Shown here: positions 19,938 to 31,880 of the stretch, in pieces
Numbering within the stretch: the first letter of the stretch is position 1
Layout of the letters: every line of letters begins with the position of its first letter
NCBI RefSeq assembly: GCF_007655135.1
Contig: NC_045130.1
Coordinates: 21,767,363 to 21,831,362 of the forward strand
Reading direction: 5' to 3'
DNA length: 64,000 nt
From: Punica granatum
Taxonomy: Eukaryota; Streptophyta; Magnoliopsida; Myrtales; Lythraceae
Program-made: the position numbers and the translations under genes
The notes under the pieces: model-generated
The model's database searches: none
What the model was told of the DNA's origin: nothing
Seen by the model: the letters and a program-made list of their open reading frames with translations, nothing else

Positions 19938-22900
19938 GGGTTTCACACCCACACACACCGGGTTTCACACCCACACCACCGCAGTCCGGGTTTCACACCC
20001 ACTCCGCTGCATTCGGGTTTCACACCCAGGGTTTCACCCCCACACCACCGCAGTTAGTGTTTCACACCCGTTCCGCTGGACACCGGGTTTCACACCCACA
20101 CCACCGCAGTCAGGATTTCACACCCGTTCCGCTGCATTGGGGTTTCACACCGATTCCACCGCAGTCAGGGTTTCACACTCATTTAGCTGCACACCGGGTT
20201 TCACACCCACACCACCGCAGTCAGGGTTTCACACCCTCTCCGCTGCATTCGGGTTTCACACCCACACACCGGGTTTCACACCCACACCACCGCATTAGGG
20301 TTTCACACCCGTTTCGCTGCACACCGGGTTTCACACCCACACCACCGCAGTCAGGGTTTCACACCCTCTCCGCTGCATTCGGGTTTCACACCCAGGGTTT
20401 CACACCCACACACCGGGTTTCACACCCACACCACCGCAGTCAGGGTTTCACACCCGTTCCGCAGCATTCGGGTTTCACACCCATACCGCCGCAGTCAGGG
20501 TTTCACACCCGCTCCGCTGCATTCGGGTTTCACACCCAGGGTTTCACACCCACACACCGGGTTTCACACCCACACCACCGCAGTTAGGGTTTCACACCCG
20601 TTCCGCTGCACACCGGGTTTCACACCCACACCGCCGCAATCAGGGTTTCACACATGTTCCGCTGCATTCGGGTTTCAAACCCACACCACCGCAGTTAAAG
20701 TTTCACACCCGTTCCGCTGCACACCGAGTTTCACACCCACACCACCGCAGTCAGGGTTTCACACCCGCTCCGCTGCATTCGGGTTTCACACCCAGGGTTT
20801 CACACCCACACCACCGCAGTTAGGGTTTCACACCCGTTCCGCTGCACACCGGGTTTCACACCCACACCACCGCAGTCAGGGTTTCACACCCGTTCCGCTG
20901 CATTCGGGTTTCACACCCACACCACCGCAGTTGGGGTTTCACACCCGTTTTGCAGCACACCGGGTTTCACACCCACACCACCGCAGTCAGGGTTTCACAC
21001 CCTCTCCGCTGCATTCGGGTTTCACACCCAGGGTTTCACACCCACACACCAGGTTTCACACCCACACCACCGCAGTTAGGGTTTCTCACCCGTTTCGCTG
21101 CACACCGGGTTTCACACCCACACCACCGCAGTCAGGGTTTCACACCCTCTCCGCTGCATTCGGGTTTCACACCCAGGGTTTCACACCCACACACCGGGTT
21201 TCACACCCACACCACCGCAGTAAGGATTTCACACCCATACCGCCGCAGTCAGGGTTTTACACCCGCTCCGCTGCATTCGGATTTCACACCCAGGGTTTCA
21301 CACCCACACCACCGCAGTTAGGGTTTCACACCCGTTCCGCTGCACACCGGGTTTCACACCCACACCACCGCAGTCAGGGTTTCACACCAGCTCCGCTGCA
21401 TTCGGGTTTCACACCCAGGGTTTCACACCCACACACCGGGTTTCACACCCACACCACCGCAGTTAGGGTTTCACACCCGTTCCGCTGCACACCAGGTTTC
21501 ACACCCACACCACCGCAGTCAGGGTTTCACACCAGCTCCGCTGCATTCGGGTTTCACACCAAGGGTTTCACACCCACACCACCGAAGTCAGGGTTTCACA
21601 CCCGTTCCGCTGCACACCGGGTTTCACACCCATACCGCCGCAGTCAGGGTTTCACACCCGCTCCGCTGCATTCGGGTTTCACACCCACACACCGGGTTTC
21701 ACACCCACACCACCGCAGTTAGGGTTTCACACCCGTTCTGCTGCACACCGGGTTTCACACCCACACCACCGCAGTGAGGGTTTCACACCCGTTTCGCTGC
21801 ACACCGGGTATCACACCCACACCACCGCAATCAGGGTTTCACACCCTCTCCGCTGCATTCGGGTTTCACACCTTGGGTTTAACACCCACACACCGGGTTT
21901 CAAACCCACACCACCGCAGTCAGGGTTTCACACCCGCTCCGCTGCATTCGGGTTTCACACCCACACCGCCGCAGTCAGGGTTTCACACCCGCTCCGCTGC
22001 ATTCGGGTTTCACACCCACACAACGGGTCTCACACCCACACCACCGCAGTTTGGGTTTCACACCCGTTCCGCTACATTCGGGTTTCACACCTACACCGCC
22101 GTAGTCAGGGTTTCACACCCGCTCCGCTGCATTCAGGTTTCACACACATGGTTTCACACCCACACACCTGGTTTCACACCCACACCACCGCAGTTAGGGT
22201 TTCACACCCGTTCCGCTGCACACCGGGTTTCACACCCACACCATCGCAGTCAGGGTATCACACCCGCTCCGCTGCATTCGGATTTCACACCCAGGGTTTC
22301 ACACCCACACCACCGCAGTTAGGGTTTCACACCCGTTCCGCTGCACACCGGGTTTCACACCCACACCACCGCAGTCAGGGTTTCACACCAGCTCCGCTGC
22401 ATCTGGGTTTCACACCCACACACCGGGTTTCACACCCACACCACCGAAGTCAGGGTTTCACACCCGTTCCGCTGCACACCGGGTTTCACACCCACACCAC
22501 CGCAGTCAGGGATTCACACCAGCTCCGCTGCATTCGGGTTTCACACACCGGGTTTCACACCCACACCACCGCAGTCAGGGTTTCACACCAGCTCCGCTGC
22601 ATTCGGGTTTCACACCCAGGGTTTCACACCCACACACCGGGTTTCACACCCACACCACCGAAGTCAGGGTTTCACACTCGTTCCGCTGCACACCGGGTTT
22701 CACACCCACACCACCGCAGTGAGGGTTTCACACCCGTTTCGCTGCACACCGGGTTTCACACCCACACCACCGCAATCAGGGTTTCACACCCTCTCCGCTG
22801 CATTCGGGTTTCACACCTTGGGTTTAACACCCACACACCGGGTTTCACACCCACACCACCGCAGTCAGGGTTTCACACCCGCTCCGCTGCATTCGGGTTT

Positions 22901-24059
22901 CACACCCACACACCGGGTTTCACACCCACACCACCGCAGTTTGGGTTTCACACCCGTTCCGCTGCACACCGAGTTTCACACCCACACCACCGCAGTCACC
23001 CGTTCCGCTGCACACCGGGTGTCACACCCACACCACCGCAGTCAGGGTTTCACATCCGCTTCGCTGCATTGGGGTTTCACACCCACACCACCGCAGTCAG
23101 GGTTTCACACCCGTTCCGTTGCATTCGGGTTTCACACCCATACCACCGCAGTGAGGGTTTCACACCCGTTTCGCTGCACACCGGGTTTCACACCCACACC
23201 ACCGCAATCAGGATTTCACACCCTCTCCGCTGCATTCGGGTTTCACACCTTGGGTTTCACACCCACACACCGCTTTTCACACCCACACCACCGCAGTCAG
23301 GGTTTCACACCCGTTCCGCTACATTCGGGTTTCACACCCACACCGCCGTAGTCAGGGTTTCACACCCGCTCCGCTGCATTCAGGTTTCACACACATGGTT
23401 TCACACCCACACACCTGGTTTCACACCCACACCACCGCAGTGAGGGTTTCACACCCGTTCCGCTGCACACCGGGTTTCACACCCACACCATCGCAGTCAG
23501 GGTATCACACCCGCTCCGCTGCATTCGGATTTCACACCCAGGGTTTCACACCCACACCACCGCAGTTAGGGTTTCACACCCGTTCCGCTGCACACGGGGT
23601 CTCGCACCCACACCACCGCAGTCAGGGATTCACACCAGCTCCGCTGCATTCGGGTTTCACACCCAGGGTTTCACACCCACACACCGGGTTTCACACCCAC
23701 ACCACCGCAGTCAGGGTTTCACACCAGCTCCGCTGCATTCGGGTTTCACACCCACACACCGGGTTTCACACCCACACCACCGAAGTCAGGGTTTCACACC
23801 CGTTCCGCTGCACACCGGGTTTCACACCCACACCACCGCAGTCAGGGATTCACACCAGCTCCGCTGCATTCGGGTTTCACACCCACACACCGGGTTTCAC
23901 ACCCACACCACCGCAGTCAGGGTTTCACACTAGCTCCGCTGCATTCGGGTTTCACACCCAGGGTTTCACACCCACACACCGGGGTTCACACCCACACCAC
24001 CGAAGTCAGGGTTTCACACTCGTTCCGCTGCACACCGGGTTTCACACCCACACCACCGC
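19938..24059 (+). repeat. Satellite-like array in E2 3' UTR, left part
   Basis: About 28-bp units with the core GGGTTTCACACCC followed by one of a few tails: ACACCACCGCAGTCA, GTTCCGCTGCACACC, GCTCCGCTGCATTC, or short truncated tails. Because 28 is not a multiple of three and the units lack stops, long open frames appear in every phase; they are not genes. The array starts at 19938 inside the element and is cut at 24059 by E3. Composition is very low in A/T variants and shows segmental duplications. Confidence 0.92.
24055..24059 (+). other. Target-site duplication, left, of E3
   Basis: ACCGC directly before TGTCAG. The identical 5 bases follow the right end at 54654-54658. Confidence 0.88.
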
Positions 24060-25685
24060 TGTCAGCACCCCATTTTGGCTCACCACTCCAAACAATGATA
24101 TTAGCAATAACCCAAGTCACGACTTGAGCTGAATACAGAAAACGGCTCGGCAGAGCAAGAAATCACTATTCATCCTCAAGTTGGCAAAATTGAGCAAATG
24201 GCCCATGGACATGACAGAAGGACTCTAGGGGTCACCAAAGGGGAACAGAGCGACCAAAGAACTCAATAATGTCCAAAACCGGCGTTTTCAGTGTACTACA
24301 CGGACGACACTATTTTCCGATAGTTCGCTCGGCCGTCGGAAGATAGTGAATATTGGACTCCAAAATTCCACACCAGTGCCAAAAAGATGAAAAGTGTCCC
24401 CAAAGGCATTTTTCAAATCATCTGCTCTATACAGAACAATTTTCTGTATACAGACAACTTTTCAGTGGAAATCCAAAAATGCCGGTTTCCTGGAGAAAAG
24501 TTAATTCCAAATATCGGACGCGGCCATGCCCCATCAACACACAGAGTATGAACAACGCTTCAGATTGTCTTTTGGAAGTCACACAGACACTTCAAATGAC
24601 TTCCGAACGACAAAACAAGCATACCCCTCTTCAGAAGAGCATAGCCGGAGAAGGGTCTGATGGAATTACGGCAAATGAAGTTCATACCGCATTGCCCAGA
24701 AAACTCTAGCAGACATTCACAATTGGGCAAAACAAACAGCAAAACCCCTCGCGGTTTCCCGAGTAACCTCCGAAGAGCGGAAATGACCATTTTTAGTGGA
24801 AATCCATATCCGGAGGTCCTCTTTGGGGAAACTTAACTCCGAATGCTTACGTTACACAATGCTAGCCTTCTCAAGGCTCAATGTGGAATCGTCGGAATAA
24901 ATCACACAACTCATCTAGATCTCTCAAACAGTGCTTTAGAGGTCTCAGATACACTTTTCAAGTCCTTGGAGGTTTGATCTCGACAAACAGAGATTACAGT
25001 AATCTCCGGAGTGCCCAAGCAACTCAGAAATCATCCTGAGAAATCCAGTTTCGACCTCCTAGGACGTCTCCGGCCCCACGTTAGCATTACCGGTTTAAGG
25101 GATAATTGTTCACGTTGTCTGACAATTTATGTCAAAATGACCAACGTGAGATGCGGACACAAGATATGCTGTCAGAAGCGGACAACTTCGCCCTGGTCAC
25201 TTGCAATGAGCAAAACCGGATTCCGAGCCTCGCACACATCCGGGACATTTCTCCATGAAAAATGTCAATCTCGGGCTCATTAACTCCGTTTTCTCGCGTA
25301 TATCGACAATTCGACGTTCAATTCGAACCACGAACTTCGAATGCGCGACCAATCGAGACCCGAACTTTGGCCCGAACTTACCTCGCGACCCGTGGGACCC
25401 ACGGCCAACTCATTGCCGCCTCACCCATGCCCATTGCCCTCCATGTCTCTTGTCATCTTCTTCTTCAAGCCAAGAAGACAACTTGCATTTGTCTTCCTTT
25501 TGCAAAATATCTAAGTGTTTCAATTCAACACTCCAACTTCCCATCCAAGCCATCAATGCTCTTATCTCTTCTCCATTAATGCAATGGATGAGGATTGAGC
25601 TTGATATTTCCTTAAGAAATTCGGATTCCACTAATCCATGGCCCTAATTGCACTTTTCTTCACTAATCTTGCATTTAAGCTTTTC

Positions 25686-25692
25686 TATATAT
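25686..25692 (+). promoter_or_regulatory. Probable TATA box, E3 LTR 1
   Basis: TATATAT followed after about 40 bases by the CT-run CACTCTCTCTCTAGC. The same arrangement is at 37744 and 49922, and TATAAAT at the aligned place in E2. Confidence 0.55.
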
Positions 25693-26208
25693 TGTCCAAA
25701 TGTCATTAACTTAAGGGGACCTTAAAAACACTCTCTCTCTAGCATTTCTCACTCTTCAAAAGCTCTCAAACTCCATAGCAAACCGCAGCAAGCTTCAGCC
25801 ATTTCCAGCAAGCAAAACCAAGCAAAACCGGGCAAAGTCTTAAGTCGGAATCCATCCCGGCTTGAATCCAAACTTTACCAAACTTCATATCCCACATGTT
25901 TTCGAGCCCCTCTATCCATTTCTGAACTTAGATTTTAAGTTTGAAGCCTCTAAGCCATAGAACCAGCCTTGAACAAAATCTGGACAGATTTGGTCCTTCT
26001 CGGGTAAAAAATGTCAAACCGGGTTTCAAGCCTTTCCAAGTCGGTTTGAGCTACCAAAACCCATCAAACACCTCCCCACACAACCCTAGGGTGTCAAGAA
26101 GTCAAGAAATCCAAGAAAAACCCGTCGGTTTAACCCCAGGAAGAAGAAACAGCCCGACTGCCCAGTCGGGTCGAAATTTCTGACTGTTTATGCGGTTTTC
26201 TTGCAGTT

Positions 26209-26592
26209 CGGGTCGATCCGAGACTCTTTTCGGAAAACGACCACCACAGCCACCTCCAGAGGTGGGTTAGCAGTCGGGAGCCGTTGGCCTTGCTCAAAAA
26301 TTCCATCGGGAACCTCCGAAGCAACGTCCGACCCGACTGGTGCCAGACGGGTCCGAATTTCCAGACGTACTCTGTTTTCCGTGATCTTTGCAGGGCTGTA
26401 CGGGTCGACCCGATAACGCTGGGACCAAACGACCACCACAGTCACCTCCGGGGGTCAGTTAGGAGTCAGGAGCCACTGACCTTGCCTCAAAATTCCATCG
26501 GGAGCCTCCGTGGCGACGTCCGACCCGACTTGTGCCAGTCGGGTCTGTCCAATATTTCAGCCGGGTCTGTTTGATGCCATTCGGGTCTGTTC
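26209..26592 (+). repeat. 192-bp repeat, two copies, E3 LTR 1
   Basis: CGGGTCGATCCG (26209) and CGGGTCGACCCG (26401) start two diverged units; ACGACCACCACAG recurs at 26237 and 26429. The second unit ends with GACCCGAC and GTCGGGTC as an 8-bp inverted repeat. Confidence 0.7.
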
Positions 26593-26689
26593 AACGGAAA
26601 ACAGCTCAAAACCGACCCATCAACGGTCCAACCCGACTCTTGAAGATCCCATCCCGCATCTCGGGACTAGTTGGAGCTCTCGGGTGACC

Positions 26690-27420
26690 AGCGTCCGTCA
26701 CCGAGCGTCACCGAGCGTAGCCAGCGCCCGTCACCGAGCGTCACCGAGCGCAACCCTCGAGCGTCACCAGCGTCCGTCACCGAGCGTCACCGAGCGCAAC
26801 CCTCGGGCGTCACCAACGTCCGTCACCGAGCGTCATCCAGCGCCACCCGCGCCCATCACCAGCGCACCCGCGCCCGCCACCCGCGCACGCCCGTGCTCGT
26901 CATCCAGCGCCACCCGCGCCCATCACCAGCACACCCGCGCCCGTCACCCGCGCACGCCCGTGCTCGTCATCCAGCGCCACCCGCGCCCTTCACCAGCACA
27001 CCCGTGCCCGTCACCCGCGCACGCCCGTGCTCGTCATCCAGCGCCACCCGCGCCCATCACCAGCACACCCTTGCCGGTCACCCGCGCACGCCCGTGCTCG
27101 TCACCAGCGCCACCCGCGCCCTTCACCAGCACACCCGTGCCCGCCACCCGCGCACTCCCGTGCTCATCATCCAGCGCCACCCGCGCCCGTCACCAGCGCA
27201 CGCCCGCGCCCGTCACCCGCGCACGCCCGCGCCCGTCACCAGCGCACGCCCGCGCCCGTCACCAGCGCACGCCCGCGCCCGTCACCCGCGCACGCCCGCG
27301 CCCGTCACCAACGCCCGTCCGTGCCCGCCATCCGCGCACGCCCGCGCCCGTCACCCGCGCACGTCCTTGCCCAACACCAGCGCTTGTCAGTGCCCACCAA
27401 CGCCCGTGCACGTCCACCCT
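26690..27420 (+). repeat. GC-rich minisatellite, E3 LTR 1
   Basis: Units of about 67 bp starting ACGCCCGTGCTCGTCATCC at 26887, 26954, 27021 and 27088 (27154 variant), then about 20-bp subunits of the type CGCCCGTCACCAGCGCACGC. Copy number and order differ in the other two LTRs. Confidence 0.85.
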
Positions 27421-28563
27421 TGCGCCCGAATACCCTTTTAAGGGTTCCACCGAGTCACCCGACTCTCAAACACTTCCCCGACTCTTTCCTCGTATTCCGA
27501 GGCTAGGTAAAACACTTCTGACTTAGAGGAGTTAGGACTTTTTATATTTTTGCATGGCTATGGAGTATTATGGTGTTTCATGCATGTTTCATTTGCAAGA
27601 TTTAATTTTTATGCAATTTTATGTTATATTATGCACGTACACTATCTTAGGACTTGCTACCATGTCGGAAAGGGGCTTGGATCATCATAAAGAAGACTAT
27701 CCCGACCCTATTATGGCACATTAAGTCTCGGCCAATTCTCTAAAGGAGAGGGTTGAGATTTAAATTGCTCTTTTCGGGTTAAGATCGGTCTCCTTAGCCT
27801 ATTCAAGTTAATTTCCGAGTTTGTTTATCATTATTGCATGCATGAAGCCGGTGTTATGTTATCCTTTTCCTTAATTAACACGTTTGTGAATGTTTGTATG
27901 TTTGAATAAGCTAAACAAATCGTGATAACGCCGGCTTTTGTTAAAAAAGGGTGCTATTTATCACGGTTGATGTTTGAGCATGCGAGAAATAATTAAACCA
28001 CGATTAGGAAATCATTCGTGACTCGGATAGAGCCATGAGAACCTTCGGCCACCCTTCACAAGATGAAGCCGAGGGCTTCTTGGCCTTCCTTGGGTCAAGA
28101 ATGAGTTCCTTATCTCAAGTTTAATTTGTTGATCGGATGATGTGAAGTTTTACTTCAATGTCTTTACGATTCCCATTAAAATATCATGTAAAGACTCTTT
28201 CAAACGAAGCATGCATGGATTCGAGTATCGATGACTCATTCGGGTCCATTTGGTTATGAGGATAGTTTCGGTCATTAGACCAAATTATCCTCGATCCTTA
28301 TGGAATCGTCTTGGTCGTCGAGTCGCGAATCGTTTTCACAATTAATGCATTCGGCACAACCCTTAAGCATTAATGCCACAAACTGGTTAATCGGGACGCT
28401 CACACGATTAAACTCACTTCACACTGATAAAGTTTACCCGAATTGGACATTAATTGATAACTCGCGTCGACGAGTCGTCAAAGGACGTTGGTGCCCTTTT
28501 CAAACTTATCAATTTCAAAACCCGAAACGCGCGGTCCGATGTAGCATGGACGTCTGGAAAGGG

Positions 28564-28624
28564 CTTCTGTGTCTCAACTTGAGTTTTTACCTGATTCTAG
28601 GTAACTCAGGTCAAGATACAGAAG
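28564..28624 (+). other. Long hairpin in LTR leader, E3 LTR 1
   Basis: Homologue of 13304-13364. The outer stem gains a T-A pair where E2 has T-G. The inner stem has G-T where E2 has G-C. Confidence 0.6.
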
Positions 28625-28823
28625 ATCTTTCTAGATCACTTCCGGGCAGATCGACCGGTTCTTTGGCTTTTTTGGGTTCTTGCACAACCCTGGATGATCC
28701 AGGGAATCGGTCGACACCGGCTACAGGCCGAGGTGGCCCGCACTGCGATCTTTCCCCTTTTCTGAAAACAATTTTCAAATAGAGGGCAAAATTGTCTTTT
28801 CACAATCCAGCGACATCCTTAGG

Positions 28824-28935
28824 GTTAGCATAACAGAAACACTACAGTACGGGATAAGAACGGGCTACCTGTTCAGGTGCAGGTTCATCTGCATAGCCTT
28901 TTCTTATCTAACTGATGAGTTTCTGTTATCCTAAC
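28824..28935 (+). other. P1-P4 structure, E3 LTR 1
   Basis: P1 is GTTAGCATAACAGAAAC (28824-28840) with GTTTCTGTTATCCTAAC (28919-28935). Compared with E2 both strands changed together (G-C to A-T). P2-P4 are nearly identical to E2, with one change in the P4 loop. Confidence 0.7.
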
Positions 28936-29041
28936 ATAGACTCGGGTAACTAGAACAGTTGATCCTTGTCAGAAAACCTGTGAAATGCTGATTAACCTTT
29001 CACTCGACCTAACCAAACACTAGATAATGGTTAGGAGGAAT

Positions 29042-29060
29042 TCTAGATTCCAAATCTAGA
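29042..29060 (+). other. TCTAGATT inverted repeat, E3 LTR 1
   Basis: Identical to 13782-13800. Confidence 0.55.
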
Positions 29061-29374
29061 GTCAAAACACGAGTTTGGTTAATTCAGTGGTAATTCAGTG
29101 TCACAATACAGAACAACTGTAAAAGCGATTCACACACCTGAGATTTGACTCTCTTTGTCAAGTTCTCAAAACAAAGCCGAATGCTGAAACATTGGCATAT
29201 GTTTGATTGTTTAGCATATGGCATTTGCTTGCAAAAACACCCTTGGGTTAATAATCTGTTAATTCACGTAAACACGACAATAACAAACACTTTGTCTGTT
29301 ATTAACATGTTGCGTGTTATCTTTCCGCACCTGTTTGCCATGCGGGTCGAGCCTGATCCCTAGGCCGAATAATA

Positions 29375-29447
29375 TTAGGGTTCAACGCCCTAATCATCGA
29401 GCACAGGGTTCAACACCCTAATCAACACTCACAGGGTCCAACGCCCT
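29375..29447 (+). other. Three tandem TYCAACR-loop hairpins, E3 LTR 1
   Basis: TTAGGG/CCCTAA (29375-29393), AGGG/CCCT (29405-29419), AGGG/CCCT (29433-29447), all perfectly paired around TTCAACG, TTCAACA and TCCAACG. Confidence 0.6.
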
Positions 29448-30217
29448 ATTCAGTAAGAGCGTCCATTGAATTTCAGTTCTTCGGTCTTTTCCCTAAACTC
29501 ACGGTGAGTTAGAGTGGAATAATAACCGAACGCAAAACGACTGGAACTCGACCCTTTTGTAATTTGTATTTATTGTTTTCGAGAGCATTGTAAGGATTTT
29601 ATTTTGTACATTTATTCTGTAAGAATTCCAGTCGGTGAGCGAACGGTCCGAGAGTCGAATCAATCGAATCGGTCTAATGCTTGCCCAGACACAAGTAAAT
29701 CCAAGATATCGCGGTTCTGGTTCACGCAGGGATTCAACCTCCATGGTTCGATGAACTGTAATGCAAGATTGTGAACCAATTCCCCGACATATAGATTTAC
29801 TTCTCTCCCGGCTTCTCAACCGACATCGTTTGGTTCATCGAATATCCGGTGTCAAAACGTGCGAGCCGAGTGCAGCTTAATTCACGCGGTAAATAATAAA
29901 ACATGCAAGCCTAGCAAACCAGAGTACCGAAAGGGCGTGCGGGATATAGGCCCGCACGTAACATGAACCCCCGAACACGGATTTTCCGGTTCCGCACAGA
30001 TCAATGCCTTAACAACAAACTAGGTGTTCCATACCCCTAGACCCAGGGTAACTTATCCGCCCTCGACCTTCGGGTCGTAAAATGATAAGTGGCGACTCCT
30101 TCTCTCACGCGTGTCCGACGCGCGTCCCGCGGGAAGGTGGACGTTCCGACCAAGCCGCGCGATCCAAAGCGCGCGATGCGGGCCCCGACGAGAGTCAACA
30201 TTCGGGTCCGTACAGCT

Positions 30218-30235
30218 TGGCGACTCCACTGGGGA
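30218..30235 (+). other. Primer-binding site, E3 internal A
   Basis: TGGCGACTCCACTGGGGA, three bases after the LTR end. One mismatch to the expected tRNA-Arg complement. Confidence 0.85.
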
Positions 30236-30920
30236 CATACTTAGTGGGTTTAGGCTCGATCCCGTTTGTTTGCTTGCATGTTCATTTACCGCTTTCTGCA
30301 ATTTTCCGCTTATCTACTTTATGCACCTTTACTTTCCGCACTTGCATTGCATCATACTAGTGGATTTAGGTACCTCGCCTGAAATCCCACGGGCGCCAAT
30401 TTAGGAAGCTAGGTTAGTCAGAGGTTCCGAGTAAGGGAACGGATCGAGTCGGCTCCGCCACCGAACCGGCCCCCAAAGATCCTCGCTCGATTTCAAGGAA
30501 TTGACACCCTTGAATCGAGGGCCCCCATCCCTAGTTAGTGGTTTTCCTAGTAGAGCACTGAAACCATGCATAAACAGGGACCGTCATGCTGGACCAAAAT
30601 TGCCTTCATGCCGCCAACCGACCCAAAAGTTGAGTCTTTGAGTCAGCTCGTAGTAGTTTTTTTAGGCGGGCCTTTTGTTGTTGTTTTTCTATAATGAGCG
30701 ATGTACATTGTAACAGATACAATTATAATTTATTCTTTCTGCACCTGCATGCATGTTTTCAAATAAACTAGGACATTGCATTGGTTTATTGCTTAAGTTC
30801 CCTTTTTCAGATGAACCATCTTCGTAAATCTGGGAACTTGAATCAAATCAATGCAACGACATTAGCTTTTGAAAACTCATACATTGCCTGCATCCGATGT
30901 TTGCACAGCAACTACCATGT
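30236..30920 (+). other. Untranslated leader, E3 internal A
   Basis: No gene. About 30360-30790 is very similar to E1 2632-3080. Confidence 0.75.
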
Positions 30921-31235
30921 CCCGTACGACATGTGAGTTGTGCTAACCTTCGCGGCAGACCACTTGCGGTCTTCACCTCTCCATGGCGAGACGTGCTATG
31001 ACCAGAGGCCATCCAGCCCGGCCACCCACCCCGTACGACATGTGAGTTGTGCCGACCTTCGCGGGTAGACCACTTGCGGTCTTCACCTCTCCATGGCGAG
31101 ACGTGCTATGACCAGAGGCCGTCCAGCCCGGCCACCCACCCCGCACGATAGGCGAGTCGTGCCCACTTTCGCGGGCAGGCCACTCGCGGCCTTCACCCTT
31201 CCTCCACAGCAAGACGAACTGTGGCCCGAGGGCCG
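30921..31235 (+). repeat. About 110-bp tandem repeat, E3 internal A
   Basis: Units at 30921, 31030 and 31140. Hairpins GTACGAC/GTTGTGC (30924-30943) and GCACGAT/GTCGTGC (31143-31162) pair with G-T or changed pairs relative to E2. Confidence 0.75.
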
Positions 31236-31744
31236 ATCAACCTTCCCAGGCGAAGTTAACCAACACTAACTTCTTCCTAACAGAGAGTGTCACTGCATGA
31301 TCGGACGCACGTCCCTCCGCGTGACCCAGCGCATCTACCAGCGATCGAGCGCGCCTCACACATGTCCAAGCATGTTCACACCAACTCATACATGCCTGCT
31401 CAACGTATCAATGCATGTCTCTCGGTGTGCTCGCACGAGACCTACCAGGCCAGTTCGCTTCCCTACACTCTTGCATTGAAATGCTGAACGGTTCATGCTC
31501 CTTCATTGTTTTCTTTTCCCATTGCAGGAAATTCTCAACAAGAAGACAGCCTGAATACTAAGCGACCACAATTGAGACAACAAACGTCTCCCATCCATCC
31601 AGCTCCTTGGGATTTCAACACTAAGTCCAATCCCTGCTCCATAGAGCAATACCGCAAGCAAATCGGCGTCACTGCATTGCAGCGCCTTGCGCTATTCCTC
31701 AGCATTGACCTTTGCTCTTACATCTCTTGCATTTTCCTATCGAG
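31236..31744 (+). other. Non-coding segment, E3 internal A
   Basis: No gene seen; matches E2 15951-16469. Confidence 0.55.
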
Positions 31745-31880
31745 CATGCATTTACTGCATCGGACCTCAGTTCTGCATTTACTGCTTTCGGGCCTCGGCC
31801 CAGCATTTACTGCTTTTGGGCTTCGGCCCCGCATTTACTGCTTTCAGGTTTTGACGCCTCGCATTTACTGCTTTCAGGCT
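31745..31880 (+). repeat. Short YYCG-hairpin repeat, E3 internal A
   Basis: GGGC-CTCG-GCCC (31790-31801) and GGGC-TTCG-GCCC (31818-31829), separated by GCATTTACTGCTTT units. Fewer copies than in E2. Confidence 0.65.

Larger units (their letters stand above)
24060..30214 (+). repeat. E3 LTR 1 (6155 bp)
   Basis: Starts TGTCAGCACCCC, ends GTACA. Probable U3 to about 25715, then a leader of about 4.5 kb. It holds a 192-bp repeat pair, a GC-rich minisatellite and the same hairpin series as the E2 LTR. No gene: the Pro/Arg/Ala-rich open frames at 26510-27526 lie on the minisatellite and differ between LTR copies. Nearly identical to the LTRs at 36115 and 48304. Confidence 0.9.

Noticed and set aside
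20575..20595. Telomere-like TTAGGGTTT in some monomers (GCAGTTAGGGTTTCAC)
   Set aside because: It arises from a single-base variant (GTCA to GTTA) before the GGGTTTCACACCC core and is never repeated as TTTAGGG tandem units.
19938..24059. CRISPR-like array
   Set aside because: Spacers are not unique, units are contiguous satellite monomers, and the context is a plant retrotransposon.
26510..27526. Pro/Arg/Ala/His-rich open frames of 250-390 codons in the E3 LTRs (also 38568-39792 and 50742-51908)
   Set aside because: They lie on the GC-rich minisatellite, overlap in several phases, and are not collinear between the three LTR copies.
28300..28782. 160-codon open frame in the E3 LTR leader
   Set aside because: Broken by small differences in the other LTR copies and overlaps conserved hairpins; no recognised domain.
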